From Patescibacteria group bacterium (GTDB lineage: Bacteria; Patescibacteriota; Microgenomatia; Levybacterales; UBA12049), in contig JAHIGH010000199.1 in assembly GCA_018900295.1 (NCBI GenBank), positions 1-11,285 of the forward strand: a stretch of DNA of 11,285 bases. Reading direction: 5' to 3'. Under the pieces are notes generated by a model. The model made no database searches and was not told where the DNA came from. It saw nothing but the letters and a program-made list of their open reading frames with translations. The translations under genes were made by a program, and so were the position numbers. This document shows, one piece after another, positions 1-6,339 of this stretch; the stretch's first letter is position 1, and each line of letters opens with the position of its first letter.

Positions 1-1
1 A

Positions 2-199
2 ATCTATCAACTTGCCACACAAGAAAAAAGAATCATCATAACCCAGGATAATGATTTTAAAAATTGGATTAAGCCAAATAAGGCAGGTGTATTTATTATT
101 CCTTCATACCTAAGCAATCAGGAAATTGATGACCTTCTTTCAAATTTTATTAGTCAGAAAAATCCTGAAAACTTCATAGGAAAAATTATAAAATTATGA
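2..199 (+). CDS. 3' end of a DUF5615-like (PIN-like) toxin protein, truncated by the window edge
   Basis: The frame starting at base 2 is open to a TGA at 197-199 and gives about 65 residues beginning IYQLATQEKRIIITQDNDF. The stretch 'ATQEKRIIITQDNDF' followed by a hydrophobic 'AGVFIIPSYLS' strand and a helical tail is the typical C-terminal half of DUF5615/Mut7-C-like PIN proteins, where a conserved 'r-IlITqDkDF' segment carries an acidic metal-site residue. Such proteins are usually the toxin-like partner of a small DUF433-type antitoxin gene just upstream, which would lie outside the window. The N-terminal half with the first acidic residues is missing, so integrity cannot be judged. Family assignment is by motif recognition only and is moderately sure. 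The gene is unrelated in function to the CRISPR locus downstream, from which it is separated by about 200 bp. Confidence 0.6.
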   Translation: MYQLATQEKRIIITQDNDFKNWIKPNKAGVFIIPSYLSNQEIDDLLSNFISQKNPENFIGKIIKL

Positions 200-255
200 C
201 CTCCGCCCTGCTCGTATTCGCTGCATCAAATCTCCTCAAAAGTAATACTGCATTC

Positions 256-271
256 CTTAATTCTTATTAAG
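256..271. repeat. Short perfect hairpin downstream of the toxin-like gene
   Basis: CTTAAT, loop TCTT, ATTAAG form a perfect 6-bp stem. It lies 57 bp past the stop of the partial upstream gene. There is no clean T-run after it, so a terminator role is only possible. The stem is AT-rich and weak. Confidence 0.35.
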
Positions 272-352
272 AACTCACCTTACGCACTGTCATTCCCGCG
301 AAGGCGGGCGACCCCCCATGAAATGGGTAGTACCCTTGTGGTGAATCCAGCA
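272..352. repeat. Mosaic intergenic repeat (AACTCACCTTACGCA piece plus GTCATTCCCGCGAAGGCGGG-type hairpin)
   Basis: Bases 272-286 (AACTCACCTTACGCA) recur as an exact 15-bp inverted copy at 8986-9000. They are followed by TGTCATTCCCGCGAAGGCGGG, which contains a 5-bp GC hairpin (CCCGC, GAAG loop, GCGGG at 295-308), and later by AATCCAG. I know the 'TCATTCCCGCGAAGGCGGG ... AATCCAG' type as a widespread interspersed bacterial repeat. Here about 40 bp of unrelated sequence separates the hairpin from the AATCCAG end. There is no coding potential. The 200-376 stretch holds nothing else that I can name. Confidence 0.55.
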
Positions 353-376
353 GAATAGAGATATAGAAATTTGTAC

Positions 377-405
377 TTGCAAAGCAGCACAGTCTTTGAT
401 ATAAA
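377..405 (+). promoter_or_regulatory. Promoter of cas12a (-35 TTGCAA, 17-bp spacer, extended -10 TGaTATAAA)
   Basis: TTGCAA (377-382) and TATAAA (400-405) are separated by exactly 17 bp, and a TG at 397-398 makes an extended -10. The predicted transcription start is about 412-413, only 4-5 bases before the cas12a ATG at 417. The mRNA would therefore be nearly leaderless, which fits the absence of any Shine-Dalgarno sequence. Confidence 0.65.
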
Positions 406-416
406 CACACTAAGCT

Positions 417-3400
417 ATGACAACCAAAACCCCATTCTCCAATTTCACCAACCTCTACTCCCTCTCCAAAACCCTCCGCTTCGAACTAAAGCCGACTCCC
501 GAAACAGAAAAATTATTAAAAAAAACTAATTTACAAGGCAAAACACCAATTCAAGTAGACAAGGATATCGATAACCTATACCAAAAAGAAATGAAACCCC
601 TTTTTGATCAATTACACGAAAATTTTATTACTGAAGCATTAAAATCAATTGCATTTGAAACTTCTGATTTGCAAAATCTTGAACAATATTATTTAGAGCT
701 AAAAAAATTAAATAAAGATAGAAAAAATAATTTTGATAAAATTAAAAGACTTAATGATAAAAATAGTGGAAAAATTCCCCAACTGGAAAAAAAATTAAGA
801 GAGATTATCGTTGAGCGGTTTAATAAATTAGGTGATGTATGGAAAGAAAAATATCAGAATATTAAGTTGGACGATAAAGGATTCAAGATTTTATCCAATG
901 CTAAAATATTGGAGGTTTTACTTATTTTATATCCGGAAAAAAGTGAATTCATCAAAAAGTTTCAAAGATTTTTCATGTATTTTGACGGGTTGAATAAGAA
1001 TAGGGAAAATTATTACACCTCGGAAGATAAAGCAACAGGAGTAGCAAACAGAATAATCAATGAAAACCTCATGACATTCTTAAATGATAGACAAGTTTTT
1101 GAGCAGATTCTGGAGAAAATACCCAGCTTGAAAGAATATAATAAATTTTTTGAATTAGAAAATTATCAGTATTGTCTGATACAAGAAGATATTGAAAAAT
1201 TTAATGAAAAAGAAATTGGAGAAATAAATAAAATAAAAAATTTATTTTTACAACAGGAGAATACAAAGCCTGAAAACAAAGATAAGAACATTTATTTACC
1301 AAATCTAAAAAAACTCTATAAACAGATCGGATGCAAAACCAAGCAACAAAAGGAGCAGGTAGAAACCGGAGAAAGCATTTATCCAAAATATCTTGAAAAA
1401 ATAGGATTAGGGTTTCAGATCACAAAAGATACTCAGGGTAAATACGAAGTTTGGCAGGCCTTACAGTATATAAATAATACATACAAAGAGAAACTTGAAA
1501 AGTTGAAAAAAAACTATCAGGATTTTTTTACTCATTGGAGCGAGTATAATTTGAATGAAATCTGGTTCAGGAAAGAATCAATTAATACCATCTCCGCTAG
1601 ATGGTTTGGAGGCGACAAGTGGAATATTCTTACAGAGGCTCTAAAGAAGACAGGGACAGGAAAAATGGAAAAAGGAGAATATAAAGTCCCTTCGTTTGTA
1701 AGCTTATGGGAGATAAAACAAGCAATGGATGATTTAGTCTCTTATGAAGCGGAAAATTTATTTAGGGAAGAAGATAAATATCAAAAGTTATTTAAATCTA
1801 ATCTATTTGAAACATTTTTAGCAATTTGGCAGTACGAAATTGATTCTAGGTTTAATGAAATTCGAGATTCCTTGAAAGTGTTTGAAGAAAAAAGCAAAGA
1901 ACCCTTTGACAAGACATTAAAAGATGAAAATGGTAAATCTTCACATACTTCAATAGTGAAAAATTTTATTGAAGACGGCTATTTACGCTTGTATCAAATG
2001 ACAAAGTATCATAATTTGGAAAAGAAAGGAGAAAAAGATCCGCGGGTGGCAGAAGGAAAGTTTTATGACGCGCTTGATGAGTTCTGGAAAGACAATGAGA
2101 TTGTAACCTATCATAAAGCCTTTCAAGCAACACTGACTAAAAAACCTTATTCAGGGGATAAAATTAAATTGAATTTTGAATGTGGTACTTTGCTGGGAGG
2201 ATGGGCATCAGATTATGAGTCTTATGGAGCGCTAATCTTTAAAAGAGAAGATGTGTATTATTTAGGAATTATAAAGGGAACAAAATTTAACGACAATGAG
2301 ATTAAAACTTTAAACAAAAATATAAATGATAAAAATAAGGCTAAAAGATTAATTTATTTAACTCAAAAAATTGATAATAAAAATCCGCCAAGATGGTTTA
2401 TTCGTTCTAAAGGCGCATCTTTTTCTCCTATGATAAGAGAGGGCTTACTTAATCCGAAGGATATTTTGAATATTTACGATAATAAGCTTTATTCCAAAAC
2501 TGTGAATAAAATTCATTATAGGGAATATTTACCGAAACTACTTGATTATTATAAGGAAGGTTTTATTAAGCATAAGGATTTTAAAAAGTTTACGTTCGAC
2601 TGGCTTGATAGTAGAGAGTATGAAACAGTAGCTGATTTTTATAATCATACTGCTGATATGTGTTACAAAATAAACTGGGAAGGTGTAAATTTTGAAGCAC
2701 TTACGAAACTAGTTCAACAAAATAGACTTTACTTGTTTCAAATATATAATAAAGATTTTGAATTAGATGAAAATATTGGAAAAAGTAAATATGGAGAAAC
2801 CTTTAAAGCAGATAAAAATATAGGCATAAAAAATTCTCATACCCAAATTTTTCTGGAATTATTAAAAACTGAAAATGTTAAACAGTTAAAACTATTAGGC
2901 GGCGGTGAGTTGTTTTTTAGAAATCCAAGCAAGGAAAAAAAATATAAAAAAGATAAATTGGGAAAAGAAGTACTTGATGCTAAAAGATATTATGAACAAA
3001 AATACTTTTTACATTTTCCGATTCAAATTAAAGGCAAAAATCGAAATTTAAAAAATAGCCTCTTAAATCAAATAGTTAAAGATAATTATGATCAGATAAA
3101 AATTATCGGCATTGATCGCGGAGAAAAGCATTTACTTTATTATTCTGTTACGGATTCTACGGGAAAAATGATTGAGCAGGGAAGTTTAAATGAAATTCAA
3201 TGCGGGGATAAAAAAGTAAATTATAACGAGATACTTTCCAGACGAGCGGGCAATATGATGGAAGCCAGAAAAAATTGGGAAACAATCGGGAATATTAAAA
3301 ATTTCAAAGAAGGTTATTTATCCCAAGCCGTTTATAAAATTTATCAGCTTATTCTTAAACATAATGCTATTGTGGTGATGGAGGATTTGAACACAGAATT

Positions 3401-4316
3401 TAAAGCAAAGAGAGCTTCTAAAGTAGAAAAATCAATTTATAAAAAATTTGAGCTTGCTTTGGCAAGAAAACTAAACCATCTGATTCTAAAAGATAAAAAA
3501 GCCCATGAAGAAGGCGGCGTTCTCAATGCGTACCAACTAACTCCGGTTATTGATGCTGGTGATATTGGTAAGTTTGAAAAAGCAAGACAGTGGGGAATTT
3601 TGTTTTACGTACGCGCTCATTATACGTCTACTACTGATCCGGTAACCGGCTGGAGGAAACACAAGTATATTTCTAATTCTGAAACAGAGAAGAAAATAAA
3701 AGAATTTTTCAGTCCTGAAACAGGAATACAAATAAATTACGATTCAGAAAAAAAGTGTTTTAAATTCAGTTATCAAGATGACAGGGGTAAACCATGGAAT
3801 CTGTATGCTTTTGACGGCATGCAAAGATTTTATTGGAACAATAAGGATAGAAAAATGGGAAAATTCAATCTATATGAAGATTTTGAAAAACTTTTTACAG
3901 GCTTGAATAAATCAAAAAACATCAATCAACAAATTTATAATAAAAAGCTTGATTGGAAAAGATTAGTATTTTTATGGAATTTATTGAATCAAATTAGAAA
4001 TACCGATAGAGAAAAAGAAGGCGATGAAAATGATTTTTTGCAATCGCCTGTTTGGTCGGAAAAATACAAATGTTTTTATGATAGTTGCAAAGTTGTAGAA
4101 AATAATATTCCAAACAATGGTGATGCTAATGGTGCTTATAATATCGCTAGAAAAGGGGCACTACTCCTACAAAGAATTAAGAATTGTCCTGAAATTTCAA
4201 AATTTGGCAATGATAACAACGGCAAAAACCCTGAAAATGGATACTATATTTCAGATCAGGACTGGGATGCCGCGGTTTCTGACTGGGATAAATATGTTTC
4301 ATCAAACTCCCGATGA
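417..4316 (+). CDS. cas12a: CRISPR-associated endonuclease Cas12a (Cpf1), type V-A effector
   Basis: A crRNA-guided DNA endonuclease that cleaves both strands of PAM-flanked targets with one RuvC site. The N-terminus has the family signature NFTNLYSLSKTLRFELKP (residues about 9-26). A helical REC lobe follows, then the WED/PI region (KPYSGDKIKLNF, LLGGW near 576-596). RuvC-I is IIGIDRGEKH with D900, the bridge helix ARKNWETIG has W954, RuvC-II is VVMEDLN with E989, the Nuc-domain Arg is R1194 (QIRNTD), and RuvC-III is NGDANGAYNIARKG with D1236. All catalytic residues are present, and 1299 aa is normal for the family. Two oddities stand out. The HPA...NK pre-crRNA-processing loop is absent (residues 830-866), and Tyr600 replaces the usual PAM-contacting Lys. 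The first 30 or so codons are C-rich, unlike the AT-rich rest. The start at 417 is fixed by the promoter and the family N-terminus. The gene converges on its right neighbour with 4 bp between stops. Confidence 0.97.
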   Translation: MTTKTPFSNFTNLYSLSKTLRFELKPTPETEKLLKKTNLQGKTPIQVDKDIDNLYQKEMKPLFDQLHENFITEALKSIAFETSDLQNLEQYYLELKKLNKDRKNNFDKIKRLNDKNSGKIPQLEKKLREIIVERFNKLGDVWKEKYQNIKLDDKGFKILSNAKILEVLLILYPEKSEFIKKFQRFFMYFDGLNKNRENYYTSEDKATGVANRIINENLMTFLNDRQVFEQILEKIPSLKEYNKFFELENYQYCLIQEDIEKFNEKEIGEINKIKNLFLQQENTKPENKDKNIYLPNLKKLYKQIGCKTKQQKEQVETGESIYPKYLEKIGLGFQITKDTQGKYEVWQALQYINNTYKEKLEKLKKNYQDFFTHWSEYNLNEIWFRKESINTISARWFGGDKWNILTEALKKTGTGKMEKGEYKVPSFVSLWEIKQAMDDLVSYEAENLFREEDKYQKLFKSNLFETFLAIWQYEIDSRFNEIRDSLKVFEEKSKEPFDKTLKDENGKSSHTSIVKNFIEDGYLRLYQMTKYHNLEKKGEKDPRVAEGKFYDALDEFWKDNEIVTYHKAFQATLTKKPYSGDKIKLNFECGTLLGGWASDYESYGALIFKREDVYYLGIIKGTKFNDNEIKTLNKNINDKNKAKRLIYLTQKIDNKNPPRWFIRSKGASFSPMIREGLLNPKDILNIYDNKLYSKTVNKIHYREYLPKLLDYYKEGFIKHKDFKKFTFDWLDSREYETVADFYNHTADMCYKINWEGVNFEALTKLVQQNRLYLFQIYNKDFELDENIGKSKYGETFKADKNIGIKNSHTQIFLELLKTENVKQLKLLGGGELFFRNPSKEKKYKKDKLGKEVLDAKRYYEQKYFLHFPIQIKGKNRNLKNSLLNQIVKDNYDQIKIIGIDRGEKHLLYYSVTDSTGKMIEQGSLNEIQCGDKKVNYNEILSRRAGNMMEARKNWETIGNIKNFKEGYLSQAVYKIYQLILKHNAIVVMEDLNTEFKAKRASKVEKSIYKKFELALARKLNHLILKDKKAHEEGGVLNAYQLTPVIDAGDIGKFEKARQWGILFYVRAHYTSTTDPVTGWRKHKYISNSETEKKIKEFFSPETGIQINYDSEKKCFKFSYQDDRGKPWNLYAFDGMQRFYWNNKDRKMGKFNLYEDFEKLFTGLNKSKNINQQIYNKKLDWKRLVFLWNLLNQIRNTDREKEGDENDFLQSPVWSEKYKCFYDSCKVVENNIPNNGDANGAYNIARKGALLLQRIKNCPEISKFGNDNNGKNPENGYYISDQDWDAAVSDWDKYVSSNSR

Positions 4317-4320
4317 GGCA

Positions 4321-4683
4321 CTAATTATTCTGCTTTTCTAATTTTTTTATTCTCTTCTCATGGTTGCCAATTTGCTCCTGAAATTCTCTTTTTTCATGCT
4401 TTTCAAATAATCTGTCTTCTCGAATTTGCGCCAATTCCCCGACTATCTGATCCATTTTCGTAAGAATTTCGTCGCGGTACTGTCTTGCTTTTTCATCAAG
4501 TCTTATTTCAGTATCTTTCAGATCGAACTTCATGGAACACTTGTTAAGTGTCCTTATAAGATCATCTTTTGTCGGATGATTAGCAAGCGCCTTTTTCAGA
4601 TCATCTTTTGTCGGATGATTGCTTAATGCTTTATTCAAATCAATTTTTGTAACAAACGTATCATTTGCCATTTTTTGTTTCAT
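4321..4683 (-). CDS. Small coiled-coil protein with 13-residue repeats, unknown function
   Basis: 120 aa, strongly charged. The N-terminal third consists of 13-residue repeats (ALSNHPTKDDLKK, ALANHPTKDDLIR, then a degenerate TLNKCSMKFDLKD). The rest is a long predicted coiled coil (heptad-like ILTKMDQIVGELAQIRED, ending HEKRIKKLEKQNN). There is no signal peptide or membrane segment. Proteins of this 'TKDDL' coiled-coil style are common in candidate-phyla genomes and have no established function. It is transcribed against the cas genes and sits where V-A loci often have cas4, but shows no Cas4 motif. A minus-strand TATACT lies 6 bp before the ATG. An alternative start is the fifth residue (MANDTFV, 4671). 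Its ATG overlaps a plus-strand ATG at 4682 (CATG), the probable ancestral cas1 start. I think it is a real gene but cannot tie it to CRISPR function. Confidence 0.65.
   Translation of the reverse strand: MKQKMANDTFVTKIDLNKALSNHPTKDDLKKALANHPTKDDLIRTLNKCSMKFDLKDTEIRLDEKARQYRDEILTKMDQIVGELAQIREDRLFEKHEKREFQEQIGNHEKRIKKLEKQNN
4559..4620. repeat. 39-bp-period tandem repeat inside the coiled-coil gene
   Basis: A 23-bp sequence containing ATCATCTTTTGTCGGATG occurs identically at 4559-4581 and 4598-4620, a period of 39 bp (13 codons). It encodes the NHPTKDDL units. Near-identity at DNA level suggests recent duplication or recombination between units. Confidence 0.8.
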
Positions 4684-4689
4684 GGAAAT

Positions 4690-4695
4690 AGTATA
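4690..4695 (-). promoter_or_regulatory. Possible -10 box for the coiled-coil gene
   Basis: On the minus strand TATACT lies 6 bp before the ATG at 4683. Initiation about 7 bp downstream would start at or next to the ATG, giving a leaderless message. No convincing -35 box. The box overlaps the in-frame TAA (4694-4696) that interrupts the cas1 N-terminus. Confidence 0.35.
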
Positions 4696-5166
4696 AACAG
4701 CACGTAGAGAAAAAAGAATACTCTTCGTTCAGGCGGAATATGGCCATGACAATCTACTGCAATTAATGAATGACAATGTGCGGTTCATTCGCGACGGAGA
4801 AGCGGCCAATCAGATGTCAACTCACAATATCTTCGCTGTTTTCATAGTCGGGGAAATGAGCGTCACTACGGCGCTCCTGAAGAAACTCACGGCTCAAGGC
4901 ATCTCTGTTTTTTTACTCAACAACAATCTCCGCACCAAAGCCGCTGTCATGGCGGAAGCCGGAGGCAATTATCTCCTGAGAGAGAAGCAATACGCGTGCG
5001 TCAAAGAATTGACTATCGCGGCCAACATAGTCGCCAATAAAATAAATGAGCAGGAGAAAATGCTGAAAAAATGCAAAAGAACATATGATGCCAATGTTTT
5101 TACAAATGCCCGCTCCATGTTGCAAAAAGTAAGCGATAGAGAGCAATTGCTCGGAATAGAAGGATA

Positions 5167-5312
5167 TACCACTCCGCAATCATTTTGCAAAAATTTGGTA
5201 TATACCTACCGTAGCTTTCAAATGGGAATTGGGCTGATATAGAAATATAAACGTAATGTAATGATTGCTTCGTTAGGTATTATACTTTTTGCAATTTGAA
5301 AGCAGAGGGGTA
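5167..5312. mobile_element. 146-bp MITE-like element inserted in cas1, TA target duplication
   Basis: The ends are inverted copies: TACC(A/C)CTC(C/T)GC, then after 7 differing bases TTGCAAAAA (5185-5193, complement at 5286-5294), then TACCTA(A)CG(T/A)AGC. TA dinucleotides flank it (5165-5166 and 5313-5314). Removing 148 bp (element plus one TA) joins GGA-TA to CATCGG and restores codons for LLGIEGYIGKTYF, the expected Cas1 sequence, in frame. It has no transposase gene. TA duplication and TIRs suggest mobilisation by an IS630/Tc1-type enzyme, which is an inference. The 7-base segments AATCATT and TTTCAAA are exchanged between outer and inner repeat units on the two sides, so left-outer (5176-5184) pairs with right-inner (5260-5268) and left-inner (5214-5222) with right-outer (5295-5303). 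Confidence 0.82.
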
Positions 5313-5824
5313 TACATCGGCAAGACCTACTTTCAATCACTCTTTTCCGATATCGGATGGGGGAGACGCGCGCCGCAAACGAAAGAAGATATACACAATC
5401 TTCTTTTGGATATTGGATACACCTATCTCTTCAATTATACCGACGCATTGCTTCGTTTATTCGGATTTGATACGTACAAAGGCTATTATCATCAACTCTT
5501 TTTTCAAAGACAATCTCTTGTCTGCGATGTTATGGAGCCCATGCGCCCTATTATAGATTACCAACTTATCAAAAGTTACAATCTCAAACAAATACATGAA
5601 AAAGATTTTGTCTTCAAGAACGGCAGGTTTGAATTTAAAAATGGTTTTAAAACCGGCAAAACTTATAGCGCATTATTTTTGGAAGCCATTAACGGGCATA
5701 AAGAAGAAATTTATAATTATATTCTCCTATTTTACCGCTACATCATGGACGACGGAAAATATAAGTTTCCCGAATTTACTTTATGAAACTCCAACTACTT
5801 TATGTTCGGGGCTTCATTCTAATA

Positions 5825-5878
5825 CTTCGTCGGGAGTGAAATCCCTCCGAAGCCTTGCTTTGCATGGCGAAGGGGGAT
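5825..5878. repeat. Imperfect palindrome and GC-rich stretch between cas1 and cas2
   Basis: CTTCGTCGGGA (5825-5835) and TCCCTCCGAAG (5842-5852) form an 11-bp stem with two mismatches and a GTGAAA loop region. The following AGCCTTGCTTTGCATGG plus CGAAGGGGGA continues the GC-rich, self-complementary character. cas1 and cas2 are normally almost contiguous, so this 99-bp gap looks like an inserted interspersed repeat. The GGGGG at its end lies about 10 bases before the cas2 ATG and may act as its ribosome binding site. Confidence 0.5.
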
Positions 5879-5885
5879 AGAAGCT

Positions 5886-6164
5886 ATGCTTATTGTCTCA
5901 TACGATTTTACCAACGATAAAACCAGAGCAAAATTTTCGAAATTCCTCAAAAAATACGGCTGGAGGATGCAGTATTCGGTCTTCGTCATACGCAACAGCC
6001 CCCGCGTTCTGCGCAATATTATTTCTGAGATAGACAGCAGATATAAAAAATTATTTGAAAATACCGATAGTATTGTAATTTTTCCGGTTTGCAACGGCTG
6101 CAAGGGAAAAGTAATAAGATACGGCTGCGCTAGACATGAGATCGAAGATGTGGTATATTTTTAG
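5886..6164 (+). CDS. cas2: CRISPR-associated protein Cas2
   Basis: 92 aa, typical length for Cas2, the non-catalytic dimer that bridges two Cas1 dimers during spacer integration. The N-terminal ferredoxin-like strand MLIVSYDFTNDKTRAKF carries the conserved Asp (residue 7) after a hydrophobic strand. It is followed by KKYGWRMQYSVFVIR, the second conserved block of the family, and by a C-terminal DSIVIFPVC strand. The gene is intact from ATG to TAG and lies between the broken cas1 and the array leader. A GGGGGA run about 10 bases upstream is the nearest Shine-Dalgarno-like sequence among the cas genes. With Cas1 disrupted, Cas2 alone would not support spacer acquisition. The intact frame suggests that the damage to cas1 is recent or that Cas1 is supplied from elsewhere. 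Confidence 0.93.
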   Translation: MLIVSYDFTNDKTRAKFSKFLKKYGWRMQYSVFVIRNSPRVLRNIISEIDSRYKKLFENTDSIVIFPVCNGCKGKVIRYGCARHEIEDVVYF

Positions 6165-6339
6165 TGTCATAAACCATGCACATTAACAGTAAGCGGTAAA
6201 GGTGGAAGTGCCATTGTTTATATTTGAGTAAAAAACCTTAGTCTTTATGAGCCTGTTTCGTGTCTATATGAACCTAAAGTCCTTGTTTCGCTTTTTAGCG
6301 CAGGTTGCATCTTTAGCTTGTTCTGACAAGAAATAGGCT
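6165..6339 (+). promoter_or_regulatory. CRISPR leader
   Basis: This is the non-coding stretch between cas2 and the first repeat, on the 5' side of the array as set by the crRNA stem-loop orientation. It holds two degenerate direct units, AACCTTAGTC...CCTGTTTCG (6234-6260) and AACCTAAAGTCCTTGTTTCG (6271-6290), a CGCT/AGCG mini-hairpin near 6290-6301, and a 5-bp hairpin CTTGT-TCTG-ACAAG (6317-6330) nine bases before repeat 1. I see TATATT (6219) and TATATG (6265) but no matching -35, so the promoter cannot be fixed. Confidence 0.6.

Larger units (their letters stand above)
4682..5786 (+). pseudogene. cas1: cas1 (CRISPR integrase), disrupted by an early stop and a MITE-like insertion
   Basis: Cas1 integrates new spacers as part of a Cas1-Cas2 complex. 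Both halves resemble type V-A Cas1. The N-part has REKRILFVQAEYG ... FAVFIVGEMSVTTALLKKL ... GNYLLREKQY ... LLGIEG. The C-part has YIGKTYFQSLFSDIGW ... LLLDIGYTYLFNYTDALL, then YYHQLFFQ and SLVCDVMEP, with the conserved His and Asp. Two lesions are visible. First, the conserved N-terminal strand (from 4706) has no start in frame except ATG 4682, and that frame reads ATG GAA ATA GTA TAA, so it stops at codon 5. The next ATG, at 4766, would lose about 28 residues. Second, a 146-bp element at 5167-5312 brings a TAG at 5240-5242. A TTG at 5289 inside the element could in principle start a 165-aa C-terminal fragment. Unless the element is bypassed or excised, Cas1 is non-functional. The Cas1 identity is certain, and the pseudogene status is very likely. 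Confidence 0.88.

Noticed and set aside
295..308. Rho-independent terminator (CCCGC-GAAG-GCGGG)
   Set aside because: No T-run follows on either strand. It fits a dispersed GC-rich repeat better.
4913..5190. Minus-strand frames of 73-88 codons opposite cas1
   Set aside because: They lie entirely antisense to clear Cas1 sequence and show no family-like features.
5167..5312. Group I/II intron or intein in cas1
   Set aside because: Far too short, with no splice-site or intein motifs. TIRs and TA duplication fit a transposable element.
5289..5786. C-terminal Cas1 fragment as a separate gene starting at TTG 5289
   Set aside because: The start lies inside the inserted element with no ribosome site. 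The frame is better explained as the second half of a disrupted cas1, and is annotated there.
6165..6339. tracrRNA or scoutRNA in the leader
   Set aside because: I see no anti-repeat complementary to the 36-bp repeat, and Cas12a needs none.
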